Source: Rhodovulum sp. ES.010 (GTDB lineage Bacteria > Pseudomonadota > Alphaproteobacteria > Rhodobacterales > Rhodobacteraceae). From it: 64,000 nt of DNA. The stretch spans positions 816,001-880,000 of the forward strand of contig NZ_FSRS01000001.1 of NCBI RefSeq assembly GCF_900142935.1, given 5' to 3'. The translations under genes and the position numbers were made by a program. Below the pieces are notes generated by a model. The model saw only the letters and a program-made list of their open reading frames with translations, had not been told where the DNA came from and did no database searches. Shown one piece after another: positions 44,572 to 54,147 of this stretch (position 1 is its first letter; each line of letters begins with the position of its first letter).

Positions 44572-45684
44572 TCAGAACGGCCCGTCCTCCAGCACGCCGT
44601 CGGCGCTCATCTGCGCGTAGAGCAGTCCCTCGCGCAAGCCCCGGTCGGCCACCGACAGCCGATCTGTCGGCCAGACCCGCATCAGCGCCTGCAGGATCGC
44701 GGCCCCCGACATGATCAGCGCGTGCCGGTCGCGGCCGATCCGCGGGTCCGCCCGGCGCCCCGCGGGCCCGAGATCGAGATAGCTGCGGATCACCGCGTCG
44801 ATCTGGGCCGTGGTCATCCTGAGCCCGTCCACCTTGGTCCGGTCATAGCGGCGCAGCCCCAGATGGCTCGCGGCCACCGTCGTGACCGTTCCGCTGGTGC
44901 CGATGATCTGGAACCCCTCGGTCTCCTGCACGGCGCTGTAGGGCGCGAACTCGGCGAGGTTTTCCTCGAAGAACCAGCTCATCAACGCGAAGCGCGCGGC
45001 GTCGTCCTCGACATCGTCGAACTGCTCGCGCAGCGTGGCCACCCCCAGCGGCACCGAGATCCAGTCCACGACGCGCGCCGCCGGGAACGGGCTGTCGGCC
45101 ATGTGGAAACCCGCGTGAAGCCGCATGATCGCCCGTGGCCGTTCCGCCCGCGGCACCGCCGAGATGTCGATCCAGACGAGCTCCGTCGAGCCGCCGCCGA
45201 TATCGACCACCAGAAGCTGCTGGGTGCGGGTCGAGACAAGGGGCGCGCAGGACACGACGGCCAGCCGCGCCTCTTCCTCGGGCTCGATGATCTCCAAGGC
45301 AAGCCCGGTCTCGCGCTTGACCATGCGGATGAACTCGCGCGCATTGGTGGCCCGCCTGCAGGCCTCGGTCGCGACCAGCCGCATCCTTGCCACCGAGTGC
45401 TTTTCCAGCTTGCCCTTGCAGATGCGCAGCGCCTGCACCGTGCGGGCCATCGAGGCGCGGCTGAGACGGCCGGAGCTTTCCAGCCCGGTGCCCAGTTGCA
45501 CCGATTTCGAGAAGCTGTCGACCACATGGAACTGGTTGCCCTTCGGCTGGGCAATCAGCATGCGACAACTGTTGGTGCCGAGATCGAGCGCCGCATAGAG
45601 CGAAGCCGGATCTGGCGGGGGTGGCGCGGAGGTTGCAACCGCCTTGGGGAACGCGCCCGCGCCAGTCGGACGCCTGGGCGCCAT
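44572..45684 (-). CDS. ppx: Ppx/GppA-family exopolyphosphatase
   Basis: This ASKHA-fold phosphatase hydrolyses polyphosphate or pppGpp. The 370 residues contain the phosphate-binding AALDLGTNSCRMLI, the LVATEACRRATNAREF stretch, VVDIGGGSTELVWID and IGTSGTVTTVAA. Only the Ppx/GppA core is present, without the C-terminal HD-like domain of E. coli Ppx, so the exact substrate is uncertain. The start at 45684 is favoured; an ATG at 45786 would add a non-conserved extension. It overlaps the third repeat just beyond its stop. Confidence 0.88.
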   Translation of the reverse strand: MAPRRPTGAGAFPKAVATSAPPPPDPASLYAALDLGTNSCRMLIAQPKGNQFHVVDSFSKSVQLGTGLESSGRLSRASMARTVQALRICKGKLEKHSVARMRLVATEACRRATNAREFIRMVKRETGLALEIIEPEEEARLAVVSCAPLVSTRTQQLLVVDIGGGSTELVWIDISAVPRAERPRAIMRLHAGFHMADSPFPAARVVDWISVPLGVATLREQFDDVEDDAARFALMSWFFEENLAEFAPYSAVQETEGFQIIGTSGTVTTVAASHLGLRRYDRTKVDGLRMTTAQIDAVIRSYLDLGPAGRRADPRIGRDRHALIMSGAAILQALMRVWPTDRLSVADRGLREGLLYAQMSADGVLEDGPF

Positions 45685-45748
45685 CAAATCGCCCTCCGGA
45701 ACTGGTTGTCCCAAACGTAGCGGCAGAGCCGCGACGTTGCAACGCGGT

Positions 45749-46330
45749 TCAGCCGGGCTTGCGCCGCAATCCCGCCAGGGCCGCAATTCCGCCGAGCAGA
45801 AGAATCAGACCAGGCGGCAAGGGCACCACCGCAGGGCCGCTCGCGGGCGGCGCAATGTCGGTCGCCAGCGCCTCCGGCCCGGCGCCCGACGCGTCGGGCA
45901 GCCAGGCGACAGGACCCGAGGGACGACCGCCCCCGGGACCGGAGGTGCCCCAGACGGGTGGCCCGGCCGTCACCGGCGCGAGCGCCCAGCCGGGGATCGT
46001 CACCGGCGCCGCGTCGGCGACCCGCTCGGGCACCGCCTCGGCCGGACCAGCGGGCAAGGGCGGGCAGATCGCGGCGCCAGCCTCGGCGGGCGCATGGCAC
46101 TGACCGGCCCCCGGCGCCATGCAAAGCCCGTGGCCCGGACGCAGGCACAGGCCGGTTGCCAGGGCGCTGAGCCGCCCGCGCGCGCCGGACCAGCGCGTCG
46201 CGGACACCGCCCGCGCGCTGTCCCCGCCGACCAACGGGCGCGCGTCGAGCCACGCCGTCGACGGCGCGGCGCCCGTCATGCAAAGAAGCAGAATCACCGC
46301 CGCTGCGGCGGTCTTGGAGCTCGGTTTCAT
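45749..46330 (-). CDS. VPLPP-CTERM sorting-signal secreted protein
   Basis: This 193-residue protein has a signal peptide (SKTAAAAVILLLCMTGAA) and a C-terminal tripartite signal: VVPLPP, a hydrophobic stretch LILLLGGIAALAG and basic LRRKPG. This is the VPXXXP/PEP-CTERM-type anchor found in Rhodobacteraceae, processed by an exosortase-like protease elsewhere. The middle is Pro/Ala/Gly-rich with several Cys and no recognised domain. It is divergent from the C1 module with a 438-base gap. GGGGGT precedes the ATG. Confidence 0.75.
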   Translation of the reverse strand: MKPSSKTAAAAVILLLCMTGAAPSTAWLDARPLVGGDSARAVSATRWSGARGRLSALATGLCLRPGHGLCMAPGAGQCHAPAEAGAAICPPLPAGPAEAVPERVADAAPVTIPGWALAPVTAGPPVWGTSGPGGGRPSGPVAWLPDASGAGPEALATDIAPPASGPAVVPLPPGLILLLGGIAALAGLRRKPG

Positions 46331-46768
46331 ATGTTACCCCCAGTGGCCGGCCCGACGCCCCTTCGGACGCCCGGCCGGCCCGACATTCGGCCGCACCCCC
46401 ACGCAAACGGCCCCGCGGCTCGCCCCCACGATCACCGCGCCCAAGGTCGTCGCACAAATGCCCCGATCCTGCCATTTTCGCGATTTATCAGCGTTAATCC
46501 GTCCCCTTTGGGCGAACAGTCGCGGCCAACACGTCGAGCGTCGCCGAGGGCGCACCAATCGTACCGCATTGCGGCCCCGGTCCTGCGCCCACGGCAACGC
46601 GATTCGGCCCCGCCCGGGCGCCCTTGCGCAGGCCGCGCCCCCGTCACCCGCCCGCGCGAGCCCCCACGACCGGGCGTCAGGTCGCAAGCCCGATCCATTC
46701 TGTCGGAAACCGGCGCCGCCGCACGACTTCGAAGAATTACAAGCGGCTTACGGAAGAAGGGGAATCAG
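46331..46768. other. 438-base divergent gap before the C1 module
   Basis: The gap is GC-rich with GGCCGG repeats near 46350-46380 and a less GC-rich patch at 46470-46500. I looked for a cobalamin riboswitch, which would suit the corrinoid module, and saw no B12 box or its conserved core. No supported gene is seen. Confidence 0.5.
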
Positions 46769-47071
46769 ATGCCCGACCTCACCATCGTCTACTGGCGCGA
46801 CATTCCCGCCCAGGTGATCGTGGGCAAGGGCCGCCGGGCGGAAAAGCGTGTGCTGTCCGAGCGCTTCGAGCAGGCGATCGACCGCTGCGCGATGCAGGTG
46901 GGGGCACGGGACACCGACGCCTACCTCGCCGAGTGGCGGCGCGCTGCCCCGGTCGAACGCGAGGGCGAGGCAGCCGCGCTGGCCGAGGCCGAGGCGGCCC
47001 GGCTGGAGGCGGATTACGACACCGCCCGGCTCAAGGCGCTGATCGCGGCTTCCGGATGGGATCACGCGTGA
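46769..47071 (+). CDS. Virulence-factor domain (PF13769-like) small protein
   Basis: The 100 residues start LTIVYWRDIPAQVIVGKGRR and continue with EKRVLSERFEQAIDRCAMQ and a charged helical end. It fits the small Virulence_fact family that recurs beside methylenetetrahydrofolate reductase and corrinoid methyltransferase genes; the name is historical and no virulence function is implied. AAGAAGGGG precedes the ATG. First gene of a four-gene unit; the next gene begins 20 bases on. Confidence 0.78.
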   Translation: MPDLTIVYWRDIPAQVIVGKGRRAEKRVLSERFEQAIDRCAMQVGARDTDAYLAEWRRAAPVEREGEAAALAEAEAARLEADYDTARLKALIAASGWDHA

Positions 47072-47091
47072 ACGGGCTTTGGGAGACCGCC

Positions 47092-48009
47092 ATGGGACTG
47101 CTGCAATTCAGAAAGCGCGCGCCGCTGGCCGCGACGCCGGGGCCGCTCGCGGAGTTCGTCCGTGGTTACTCGATGGAGGTCATGCCCCGGACCGCCGAGA
47201 AGATTGCCGATTTCCGGGAATTGCTGCCCCAGGGCACGCGGGTCTATATCGCCCATCTTGACGGTACGCCGATCGAGGACATGGTGGCGACGGCCGCGCG
47301 GCTGCGCGCCGAGGGCTTCGAGCCGATGCCGCATTTCCCCGCCCGCTCGATCCCCGACCGGACAACGCTCGCGGACTGGATCGACCGCTACCGCGGAGAG
47401 GCGGACGTCCGCCAGGCGCTGGTGCTCGCCGGCGGTATCCCGACGCCCCGCGGCGCGTTCCATTGCTCGATGCAATTGCTGGAAACCGGGCTGTTCGATG
47501 CCGCCGGGTTCGACCGCCTGCACGTCGCCGGCCACCCCGAAGGCTCGCGCGACATCGACGCCGACGGCAGCGACCGGCTGGTGATGGAGGCGCTGCACTG
47601 GAAGCAGGCGTTCAACGCGCGCACCGACGCCGAAATGGCCATCGTCACCCAGTTCGCGTTCGAGGCGGAGCCGGTGATCGCCTGGGCCGACCGGTTGCGG
47701 GCCGAGGGGGTCGACCTGCCGATCCATATCGGCGTGGCCGGCCCCGCCAAGCTGCAGACGCTTGTGAAATTCGCCATCGCTTGCGGCGTCGGACCCTCGC
47801 TCAAGGTGCTGCAGCGGCGCGCCCGCGACGTCTCCAAGCTGGTGCTGCCCTTCACGCCGGACGAGTTCCTGACCGACCTCGCCACCGCCGCCGCCCGGCG
47901 CCCGGACGACTTCCCGATCCAGGGCATGCATTTCTTCCCGCTCGGCGGGATCAAGACCAACGCGGCCTGGCTTGCCGAGCACGGCCTCGCCCCCGCCCAG
48001 GAAAGCTGA
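47092..48009 (+). CDS. Methylenetetrahydrofolate reductase-like protein (MetF family)
   Basis: This TIM-barrel flavoprotein of the MetF family has 305 residues. Family segments are YSMEVMPRTAEKIADFRELL at the start, ALVLAGGIPTPRGAFHCSMQ and IHIGVAGPAKLQTLVKFA. It interconverts methylene- and methyl-tetrahydrofolate. The divergent N-terminus and setting next to a corrinoid methyltransferase suggest it supplies or consumes methyl-THF in a C1-demethylation pathway, not the methionine cycle. GGGAG precedes the ATG; a GTG at 47068 that overlaps the previous stop is an alternative. Confidence 0.85.
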   Translation: MGLLQFRKRAPLAATPGPLAEFVRGYSMEVMPRTAEKIADFRELLPQGTRVYIAHLDGTPIEDMVATAARLRAEGFEPMPHFPARSIPDRTTLADWIDRYRGEADVRQALVLAGGIPTPRGAFHCSMQLLETGLFDAAGFDRLHVAGHPEGSRDIDADGSDRLVMEALHWKQAFNARTDAEMAIVTQFAFEAEPVIAWADRLRAEGVDLPIHIGVAGPAKLQTLVKFAIACGVGPSLKVLQRRARDVSKLVLPFTPDEFLTDLATAAARRPDDFPIQGMHFFPLGGIKTNAAWLAEHGLAPAQES

Positions 48010-48015
48010 GAGACC

Positions 48016-48975
48016 ATGACCCGTACCGTTGTCGAGTCCAAGTCAAAGACCGTCACCATCGGTTTCGACGAACCGTTCTGCGTGATCGGCGAGCGTATCA
48101 ATCCCACCGGCCGAAAGAAGCTGGCCGCGGACCTGGAGGCCGGCGATTTCTCGACCGTCGAGAAGGACGCGCTGGAGCAGGTGGCCTGCGGGGCGATGGT
48201 TCTCGATGTGAATGCGGGGGTCGTCTACAACTCCAACCCGAACCCGAACGAGACCGAGCCGCCGCTCATGCGCAAGATGATCGAACTTGTGCAGGGGCTG
48301 GTCGACGTGCCGCTCTGCATCGACAGTTCGGTGCCCGCGGCGCTGGAAGCGGGGCTCGCGGCGGCCGAGGGACGGCCCCTGCTGAACTCGGTCACCGGCG
48401 AAGAGGAGCGGCTGGAGCGCGTTCTGCCGCTGGTCAAGAAGTACGGCGTGCCCGTGGTGGCCATCTCCAACGACGACTCCGGCATCTCGGAGGACCCGGA
48501 CGTGCGTTTCGCCGTGGCCAAGAAAATCGTCGAGCGCGCCGCAGATTTCGGCATCCCGGCCCATGACATCGTGGTCGACCCGCTGGTCATGCCCGTGGGC
48601 GCGATGGCGAGCGCCGGCCAGCAGGTCTTCACCCTTGTCCGCCGGCTCCGCGACGAGCTCGGCGTGAACACCACCTGCGGTGCATCCAACATCTCCTTCG
48701 GGCTGCCGCACCGGCACGGGATCAACGCGGCCTTCCTTCCGATGGCGATCGGCGCGGGCATGACGTCCGCGATCATGAACCCGATCCGCCCGGTCGAGAT
48801 GGAGGCGGTGCGCGCAGCGAACTTCCTCATGAACCACGACCCGAACGGCGGGGCGTGGATCGGGTTCTCCCGCGTGCTCGACCAGGTGGCCGAGGGCATG
48901 CCCTTCGCCGAGGCCTCGAAAGCGGCTGCCGAAGCCGGCGCGGGCCGCGGCGGACGGCGGCGGCGGCGCGCGTAA
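48016..48975 (+). CDS. Methyltetrahydrofolate:corrinoid methyltransferase (pterin-binding, MtrH/AcsE-like)
   Basis: This pterin-binding TIM barrel moves a methyl group between tetrahydrofolate and a corrinoid protein. The 319 residues have the DHPS-like motifs VIGERINPTGRKKL, AMVLDVNAGVVY, LCIDSSVPAALEAGL, LLNSVTGEEERL and GASNISFGLPHRHGINAAFL, typical of AcsE/MtgA enzymes. The C-terminus is Arg-rich (GRGGRRRRRA). It needs a corrinoid protein and usually a substrate-specific MttB-type methyltransferase; neither lies in this window. It is 6 bases after metF-like and 49 before the activator. Confidence 0.9.
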   Translation: MTRTVVESKSKTVTIGFDEPFCVIGERINPTGRKKLAADLEAGDFSTVEKDALEQVACGAMVLDVNAGVVYNSNPNPNETEPPLMRKMIELVQGLVDVPLCIDSSVPAALEAGLAAAEGRPLLNSVTGEEERLERVLPLVKKYGVPVVAISNDDSGISEDPDVRFAVAKKIVERAADFGIPAHDIVVDPLVMPVGAMASAGQQVFTLVRRLRDELGVNTTCGASNISFGLPHRHGINAAFLPMAIGAGMTSAIMNPIRPVEMEAVRAANFLMNHDPNGGAWIGFSRVLDQVAEGMPFAEASKAAAEAGAGRGGRRRRRA

Positions 48976-49024
48976 GGCGACGGCGCGGGGCGCGCACGCG
49001 CCCCGCCAGCAGGCCGGAGGAGCG

Positions 49025-51073
49025 ATGACCGAGACCGATCCCCTCGTGATCTTCACGCCTTCGGGCAAACGCGGGCGCGTTCCTGCGGGCACGCCCGTGC
49101 TGGAGGCCGCGCGGATGCTGGGCGCGGATCTCGAAAGCGTCTGCGGCGGCCGCGGAATCTGTTCCAAATGCCAAGTGTCGCCTGGCATGGGGCAGTTCCC
49201 CAAGCACGGGGTCACGGTCGCAGAGAATGCCCTTTCGCCCGTCAACGCGGTCGAACGGCGCTACGACGAGAAGCGCGGTTTGAAGCCCGGGCGCCGGCTG
49301 GGTTGCCAGGCGCAGATCCTCTCCGACACGGTGATCGACGTGCCGCCCGAAAGCCAGCTTCACCGCCAGGTCGTGCGCAAGGCTGCCGACGCACGCGCGG
49401 TCGAGATGGACCCGGCCACAAGGCTGCTGATGGTCGAAGTCGCCGCGCCCGACATGCACGCGCCCTCGGGCGACCTGGAACGTCTGAACGCCGCCCTCGC
49501 CGCGCAGTGGGAGGTTCCGTCCGCGACCGCCCCCCTGCCCGTCCTGGGCCGCTTGCAACGGGCGCTGCGGCAGGGCGGGTGGCAGGTGACGGTCGCGCTG
49601 CACCAGGGCCGCCGGGATGCGGCGCCACGTCTTCTGGACACCTGGCCCGGCTTCTTCGCCGGGCCGCTCCACGGGCTGGCGATCGATCTCGGCTCCACTA
49701 CGATCGCGGCGCACCTCACGGATCTTTCCACCGGCGCTGTCACGGCCTCGGCTGGCGTGATGAACCCCCAGATCCGGTTCGGCGAAGACCTGATGAGCCG
49801 GGTGTCCTACGCGATGATGAACCCCGGCGGCGCGGCCGAGATGACGGCGGCAGTGCGCGCCGCGCTGGGCGATCTCGCCCGCGACATCGCCCGAGAGGCA
49901 CGCATCGAGCCGCGCGCCATCGTCGAGGCGACGCTGGTCTGCAACCCGGTGATGCACCACCTCGCCCTCGGGATCGATCCCGTGGAACTGGGTCAGGCGC
50001 CCTTCGCGCTGGCAACCTCGGATGCCGTATCGTTGGACGCCGCCGACCTTGGGCTGACGGAAATCAACCCCGCTGCGCGGGCCTATGTGCTACCGCTGAT
50101 CGCGGGCCATGTGGGCGCGGACGCGGCCGCCGTGGCGCTGTCGGAGGCTCCCGAGACATCCGACGATCTCGCGCTGATCGTGGATGTCGGCACCAACGCC
50201 GAGATCATCCTCGGCAACCGCGCGAAGGTGCTGGCCTGTTCCTCGCCCACCGGGCCGGCCTTCGAAGGCGCGCAGATCAGTTCCGGCCAGCGCGCCGCCC
50301 CCGGCGCGATCGAGCGGGTGCGGATCGACCCCGAGACGAAACAGCCGCGCTTCAAGGTGATCGGCTGCGACCTGTGGTCGGACGAGACAGGCTTTGCCGA
50401 GGCCGTAGGCCGGGGCGGCGTGACCGGCATCTGCGGCTCGGGCATCATCGAGGCGGTGGCCGAGATGCGGATGGCGGGCCTGCTGGACGCTTCGGGCCTG
50501 ATCGGCTCGGCCGCGCAGACGGAGTCGGAGCGCTGCATCGCCGACGGTCGCACCCATGCCTACCTTCTGCATGCCGGACCGGATGCCGCCAGCCCGGCGA
50601 TTTCCGTCACCCAAGGCGACATCCGCGCGATCCAGCTGGCGAAATCCGCCCTCTACGCAGGCGCGCGGCTCCTGATGGACCGGATGGGCGTGGACCGGGT
50701 CGACCGGGTGGTGCTGGCCGGCGCCTTCGGCGCGCATATCAGCCCGCTGCACGCGATGGTCCTGGGCATGATCCCCGACGTCCCGCTCGACCGGGTGCGC
50801 TCGGCGGGCAATGCCGCAGGCACCGGGGCGCGCATCGCGTTGTGTTCGCGGGCGGCACGGGCGCTGATCGAGGCGAACGTCCGGCGGATCGAAAAGGTCG
50901 AGACCGCGGTCGAACCCCGGTTCCAGGACCATTTCGTGGCCGCGAACGCCCTGCCCCATGCCACCGATCCGTTCCCCGAACTCTGCAAGGTCGCGCCGCT
51001 TCCGGCGGTCGATTTCGGGGCCGGGGCCGACAGCGGTCGGCGCCGCCGGCGACGGGGCGGCGACGCGAACTGA
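49025..51073 (+). CDS. Reductive activator of corrinoid proteins (RACo-like, DUF4445/ASKHA)
   Basis: This ATP-dependent protein re-reduces inactive Co(II) corrinoid. The 682 residues have an N-terminal [2Fe-2S] ferredoxin domain with Cys40, Cys46 and Cys49 (CGGRGICSKC) plus a later Cys (~98-100), a linker, and a C-terminal DUF4445 ASKHA ATPase with GLAIDLGSTTIAAHLTDL, VDVGTNAEIILGN, GPAFEGAQIS and GICGSGIIE. It confirms that the module serves corrinoid chemistry. The C-terminus is Arg-rich like the previous gene. Confidence 0.92.
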   Translation: MTETDPLVIFTPSGKRGRVPAGTPVLEAARMLGADLESVCGGRGICSKCQVSPGMGQFPKHGVTVAENALSPVNAVERRYDEKRGLKPGRRLGCQAQILSDTVIDVPPESQLHRQVVRKAADARAVEMDPATRLLMVEVAAPDMHAPSGDLERLNAALAAQWEVPSATAPLPVLGRLQRALRQGGWQVTVALHQGRRDAAPRLLDTWPGFFAGPLHGLAIDLGSTTIAAHLTDLSTGAVTASAGVMNPQIRFGEDLMSRVSYAMMNPGGAAEMTAAVRAALGDLARDIAREARIEPRAIVEATLVCNPVMHHLALGIDPVELGQAPFALATSDAVSLDAADLGLTEINPAARAYVLPLIAGHVGADAAAVALSEAPETSDDLALIVDVGTNAEIILGNRAKVLACSSPTGPAFEGAQISSGQRAAPGAIERVRIDPETKQPRFKVIGCDLWSDETGFAEAVGRGGVTGICGSGIIEAVAEMRMAGLLDASGLIGSAAQTESERCIADGRTHAYLLHAGPDAASPAISVTQGDIRAIQLAKSALYAGARLLMDRMGVDRVDRVVLAGAFGAHISPLHAMVLGMIPDVPLDRVRSAGNAAGTGARIALCSRAARALIEANVRRIEKVETAVEPRFQDHFVAANALPHATDPFPELCKVAPLPAVDFGAGADSGRRRRRRGGDAN

Positions 51074-51122
51074 GCGTTTTCGCGGACCTGCCACCCCCGC
51101 GAACCCCCCGGCCGTTCGGGAC

Positions 51123-51151
51123 TTGACGGCCGGGCGGCCTTTGTCTACCTC
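51123..51151 (+). promoter_or_regulatory. Promoter of tRNA-Gly
   Basis: TTGACG (51123-51128) and TACCTC (51146-51151) are spaced by exactly 17 bases and end 13 bases before the tRNA. Confidence 0.55.
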
Positions 51152-51164
51152 CGACGATACCCGG

Positions 51165-51238
51165 GCGGGTGTAGCTCAATGGTAGAGCAGGAGCTTCCCA
51201 AGCTTAAGACGAGGGTTCGATTCCCTTCACCCGCTCCA
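51165..51238 (+). tRNA. tRNA-Gly (anticodon CCC)
   Basis: This tRNA has 74 bases with encoded CCA. The acceptor stem GCGGGTG pairs with CACCCGC, the D-arm is GCTC-AATGGTA-GAGC, the anticodon loop is TTCCCAA (CCC) and the T-arm is GAGGG-TTCGATT-CCCTT. The anticodon stem is weak at the outer pairs. It reads GGG codons. Confidence 0.96.
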
Positions 51239-51605
51239 CGGCTTACCCTCTGAAAGCGACGTGATTTCAACGACATGCTCGCGGATATCCGCGCAGCTTG
51301 GCTTGCGGCAGGTCGGCGAAGAGCGAAACATTTCAGAGGCTTCGTAGCCGCGTCCCCCAGAAACGCCCGAAGTTGCCCGCAGATGGAATGGGAGAGCCGC
51401 CGGGCCGACCGACCCCCGCAAAGACACGCAGCCTTATAGCCTCATGGCGCGGAGCACCTGCGGAGCCGCGCTACTTTGACGGCGCCCATACGCGGTGCGT
51501 GCGCCAAGATCCCTTGCGACAGCGCAATCGGACCGGAAAAAAACGGAAATACGGGGGGAAGGGCCGCGCCCGACAGCCATCGACGGGAAACGCGCGAAAG
51601 GGCGG
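51239..51605. other. 367-base stretch after tRNA-Gly, nothing recognised
   Basis: No frame has family-like content and no second copy of the tRNA 3' end or integrase remnant was spotted, so an att site is not supported. The stretch is less GC-rich near 51530-51560 (AAAAAAACGGAAATACGGGG), which may be the end of a decayed element. Confidence 0.45.
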
Positions 51606-51809
51606 TCAGGCCGCGCCCTTGTCCCCGTCCTCGGGGCGTTCCCAGACCGCCTTGGCGATCTCCTCGTGGGACAGCCCCTCGTCCTCGAGCGCCTTGATGC
51701 GATGGAACATCTGTTCCGCCTCTTGGATCAGGGCGCAGTTCTCGCACAGGGTTTCGGAGGAAGAACCGAACAGTCCCAGCACTTTACCGCAGTCTCGACA
51801 GGTTGCCAT
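51606..51809 (-). CDS. Small zinc-ribbon-like protein
   Basis: The 67 residues start MATCRDCGKVLGLFGSSSET, with two CxxC pairs (CRDC and CENC), suggesting one structural zinc. A helical charged tail follows. No named family is recognised. GGAG lies 8 bases before the ATG at 51809; a GTG at 51818 is less likely. It is downstream of the tRNA-Gly stretch and convergent with it. Function unknown. Confidence 0.65.
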   Translation of the reverse strand: MATCRDCGKVLGLFGSSSETLCENCALIQEAEQMFHRIKALEDEGLSHEEIAKAVWERPEDGDKGAA

Positions 51810-51869
51810 CTTGCACACTCCAGGCTCGCGATGACGCTAGCCGCGAAATCTTAACAAAGGCTTCCGGGC

Positions 51870-53480
51870 TCAGTCCTGGGATGCGACAAATTCGATCAAC
51901 TGGCGCGTGGATGCGTCCAATGCCTCATCCGGCATCCCGCCCGACAGCACCGGCTCGAGCGACTTGGCGAGTTCCTTGCCCAGTTCCACCCCCCACTGGT
52001 CGAAGGAGTTGATGCAGAGGATCGTGCCCTCGGTGAACACCCGGTGCTCGTAAAGCGCCACGATCCGGCCCAACAGTCCCGGCGTGAGCAGCGGATAGAT
52101 CAGCGTGGTCGAGGGCCGGTTGCCGGGAAACACCCGGTGCGCAGCCTGGCGGTCCAGTTCGTCGCCCTCGACCCCCTGCGCGGCCGCGACATCCCGCGCC
52201 TCCTCGCGGTCCCGGCCCCGCATCAGCGCCTTCGACTGGGCCAGCGCGTTGGCAAGCAGCAGCCGGTGCTGGTGCGCAAGGTCGGGCTCGTGGCCCTTCG
52301 CCGCGACGAGGAATTCGCAAGGCACCACCTGCGTGCCCTGGTGGAGAAGCTGAAAGAAGGCGTGCTGGCCATTGGTGCCGGGTTCGCCCCAGACCACAGG
52401 GCCGGTCGGGCGCGGCACGGGCGCACCGGCCATGGTGACGCCCTTGCCGTTCGATTCCATCTCGAGCTGTTGCAGATAGGCCGGCAGCCGCCCAAGCCGC
52501 TGGTCGTAGGGCAGAACCGCGCGCGTGGCATGGCGCAGGACCTGCGCGTGCCAGAGCCCGACGAGGGCCAGCATCACCGGCATGTTCTCGCCCAACGGCG
52601 CGGTGCGGAAATGCGCGTCCATCGCGCGGCCGCCGGCAAGGAATTCGTCGAAAGCCTCCGCCCCGATGGCGATCATCAACGACAGCCCGATCGGCCCCCA
52701 CATCGAATAGCGCCCGCCGACCCAATCCTCGAAGCCGAAGACACGGGATTCGTCGATGCCGAAGGCGGCAGTCTTCTCCAGCGCCGAGGAGAGCGCTGCG
52801 AACTGTGCGCCCGGCTGCGCCACGGCCTCGGCCATCCAGGCGCGCGCGGCCTCGGCATTGGTCATCGTCTCGACAGTGGTGAAGGTCTTGGACGCCACGA
52901 TGACCAGCGTCGTCTCGGGGTTCAGGCCCTTTAGCGTGTCGGCGATATGCGCCCCGTCCACGTTCGACACGAAATGGCAACGCGGCCCGTCATGGTAGGG
53001 GGCAAGCGCGCGGCACCCCATCGCCGGGCCCAGATCGGACCCGCCGATCCCGATATTGACCACGTCGCTGATGCGGCCCCCCTGCCCCCGGAAGGTTCCG
53101 TCGCGCACCGCGCCGGCAAAGTCCCGCATCCGTGCCAACGTCGCGCGCACTTCCGGCATAACGTCCTTGCCGTCGACGGTGACCGGGCCCTCCGTGGCGC
53201 GAAGAGCGGTGTGCAACACCGCCCGCCCCTCGGTCTCGTTGATCTTCTCGCCCACGAACATCGCCTCGCGCCGGGTCTCGACGCCGGCCGCGCGGGCCAG
53301 TTCCAGCAGAAGCTCCCGCGTCTCGGCATCGATATTCGTCTTGGAATAGTCGAAGAGCATTCCCTCGGCCCGGACCGAGAAGGCGGCCGCACGGTCGCCC
53401 GCCTCGAACAGCGACAGGATCGAACGGTCCCTCACCGCATGCGCCTTGGCATCAAGGCGCCGCCAGGTCTCCGCGGTCAC
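51870..53480 (-). CDS. pgi: Glucose-6-phosphate isomerase
   Basis: This cytosolic aldose-ketose isomerase links glucose 6-phosphate and fructose 6-phosphate. The 536 residues show [45 protein letters not shown], the active-site QLEMESNGK region, [19 protein letters not shown] and [14 protein letters not shown]. It is the last gene of zwf-pgl-pgi, four bases after pgl. The operon supplies the oxidative pentose phosphate and Entner-Doudoroff entry. Confidence 0.97.
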   Translation of the reverse strand: MTAETWRRLDAKAHAVRDRSILSLFEAGDRAAAFSVRAEGMLFDYSKTNIDAETRELLLELARAAGVETRREAMFVGEKINETEGRAVLHTALRATEGPVTVDGKDVMPEVRATLARMRDFAGAVRDGTFRGQGGRISDVVNIGIGGSDLGPAMGCRALAPYHDGPRCHFVSNVDGAHIADTLKGLNPETTLVIVASKTFTTVETMTNAEAARAWMAEAVAQPGAQFAALSSALEKTAAFGIDESRVFGFEDWVGGRYSMWGPIGLSLMIAIGAEAFDEFLAGGRAMDAHFRTAPLGENMPVMLALVGLWHAQVLRHATRAVLPYDQRLGRLPAYLQQLEMESNGKGVTMAGAPVPRPTGPVVWGEPGTNGQHAFFQLLHQGTQVVPCEFLVAAKGHEPDLAHQHRLLLANALAQSKALMRGRDREEARDVAAAQGVEGDELDRQAAHRVFPGNRPSTTLIYPLLTPGLLGRIVALYEHRVFTEGTILCINSFDQWGVELGKELAKSLEPVLSGGMPDEALDASTRQLIEFVASQD

Positions 53481-53484
53481 CGTC

Positions 53485-54147
53485 CTACTCCGCCCAGTGG
53501 ACCGTCGCCGATTTCAGCACCGTCGAGACGGGCGCCAGGCGCGGGTCGTTCAGTTCTGCGGCGCGCTCCAGCGCCGCGCGCTTCTCCGCCCCGCTGATCA
53601 GGATATGAATCGACATGGCGCCCTTCAGCGCCGGGGCGGTCAGGGTGATGCGCGTCTCGGGCTGGCCGGGGGCCGTGATCTCCATCACCGGCGGCGCGTC
53701 CGACCGAAGCGCCGCCTCGAGTTCGCGCGCGCCGGGAAAGAGCGAGGCGACATGCATGTCCGCGCCCATGCCGAGCACCAGTATGTCGATGGGCAGCGCG
53801 CGCTTCACCCGTTCGACCAGCCCCGGCATGCCGTCCGCACCGGGCCGCAACCCGATCAATCGCGCGCTCGCGGCCTCGCCCGTGACCAGCCGCGCCTTGA
53901 TCATCCCCTCGTTCGAGCGGGCATGATCGGGCGGCACGAGGCGTTCGTCCGTCGGCATCACCCGCACCCGGTCCCAAGGCAGCGTCGTTCCGCAGAGATC
54001 GTCGAACAGCGGCCCCGGCGTCGTGCCGCCCGGCACCGCCAGCGTCACCCGCTCCTGGTGGAACAGCGCGTTGTTCAGTTCGCCCGCCAGCACGTTGGCA
54101 AGGTCGATCATCATCATCTCGGTATCCGGGTAGGTCACGAGTTTCAT
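53485..54147 (-). CDS. pgl: 6-phosphogluconolactonase
   Basis: This DevB/Pgl-family enzyme hydrolyses 6-phosphogluconolactone. The 220 residues contain [14 protein letters not shown], the [18 protein letters not shown] segment and [19 protein letters not shown]. The usual GxGxDGHTAS motif is MGADMHVAS here, with Met in place of Gly, a common variation. The start overlaps the zwf stop by four bases. The middle gene of the operon. Confidence 0.95.
   Translation of the reverse strand: MKLVTYPDTEMMMIDLANVLAGELNNALFHQERVTLAVPGGTTPGPLFDDLCGTTLPWDRVRVMPTDERLVPPDHARSNEGMIKARLVTGEAASARLIGLRPGADGMPGLVERVKRALPIDILVLGMGADMHVASLFPGARELEAALRSDAPPVMEITAPGQPETRITLTAPALKGAMSIHILISGAEKRAALERAAELNDPRLAPVSTVLKSATVHWAE

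Noticed and set aside
46331..46768. Cobalamin riboswitch ahead of the corrinoid module
   Set aside because: I saw no B12-box or conserved core in the 438 bases; GC hairpins alone are not evidence.
51165..51605. tRNA-Gly as an integration site
   Set aside because: No integrase, no direct repeat of the tRNA 3' end and no foreign-looking genes follow.
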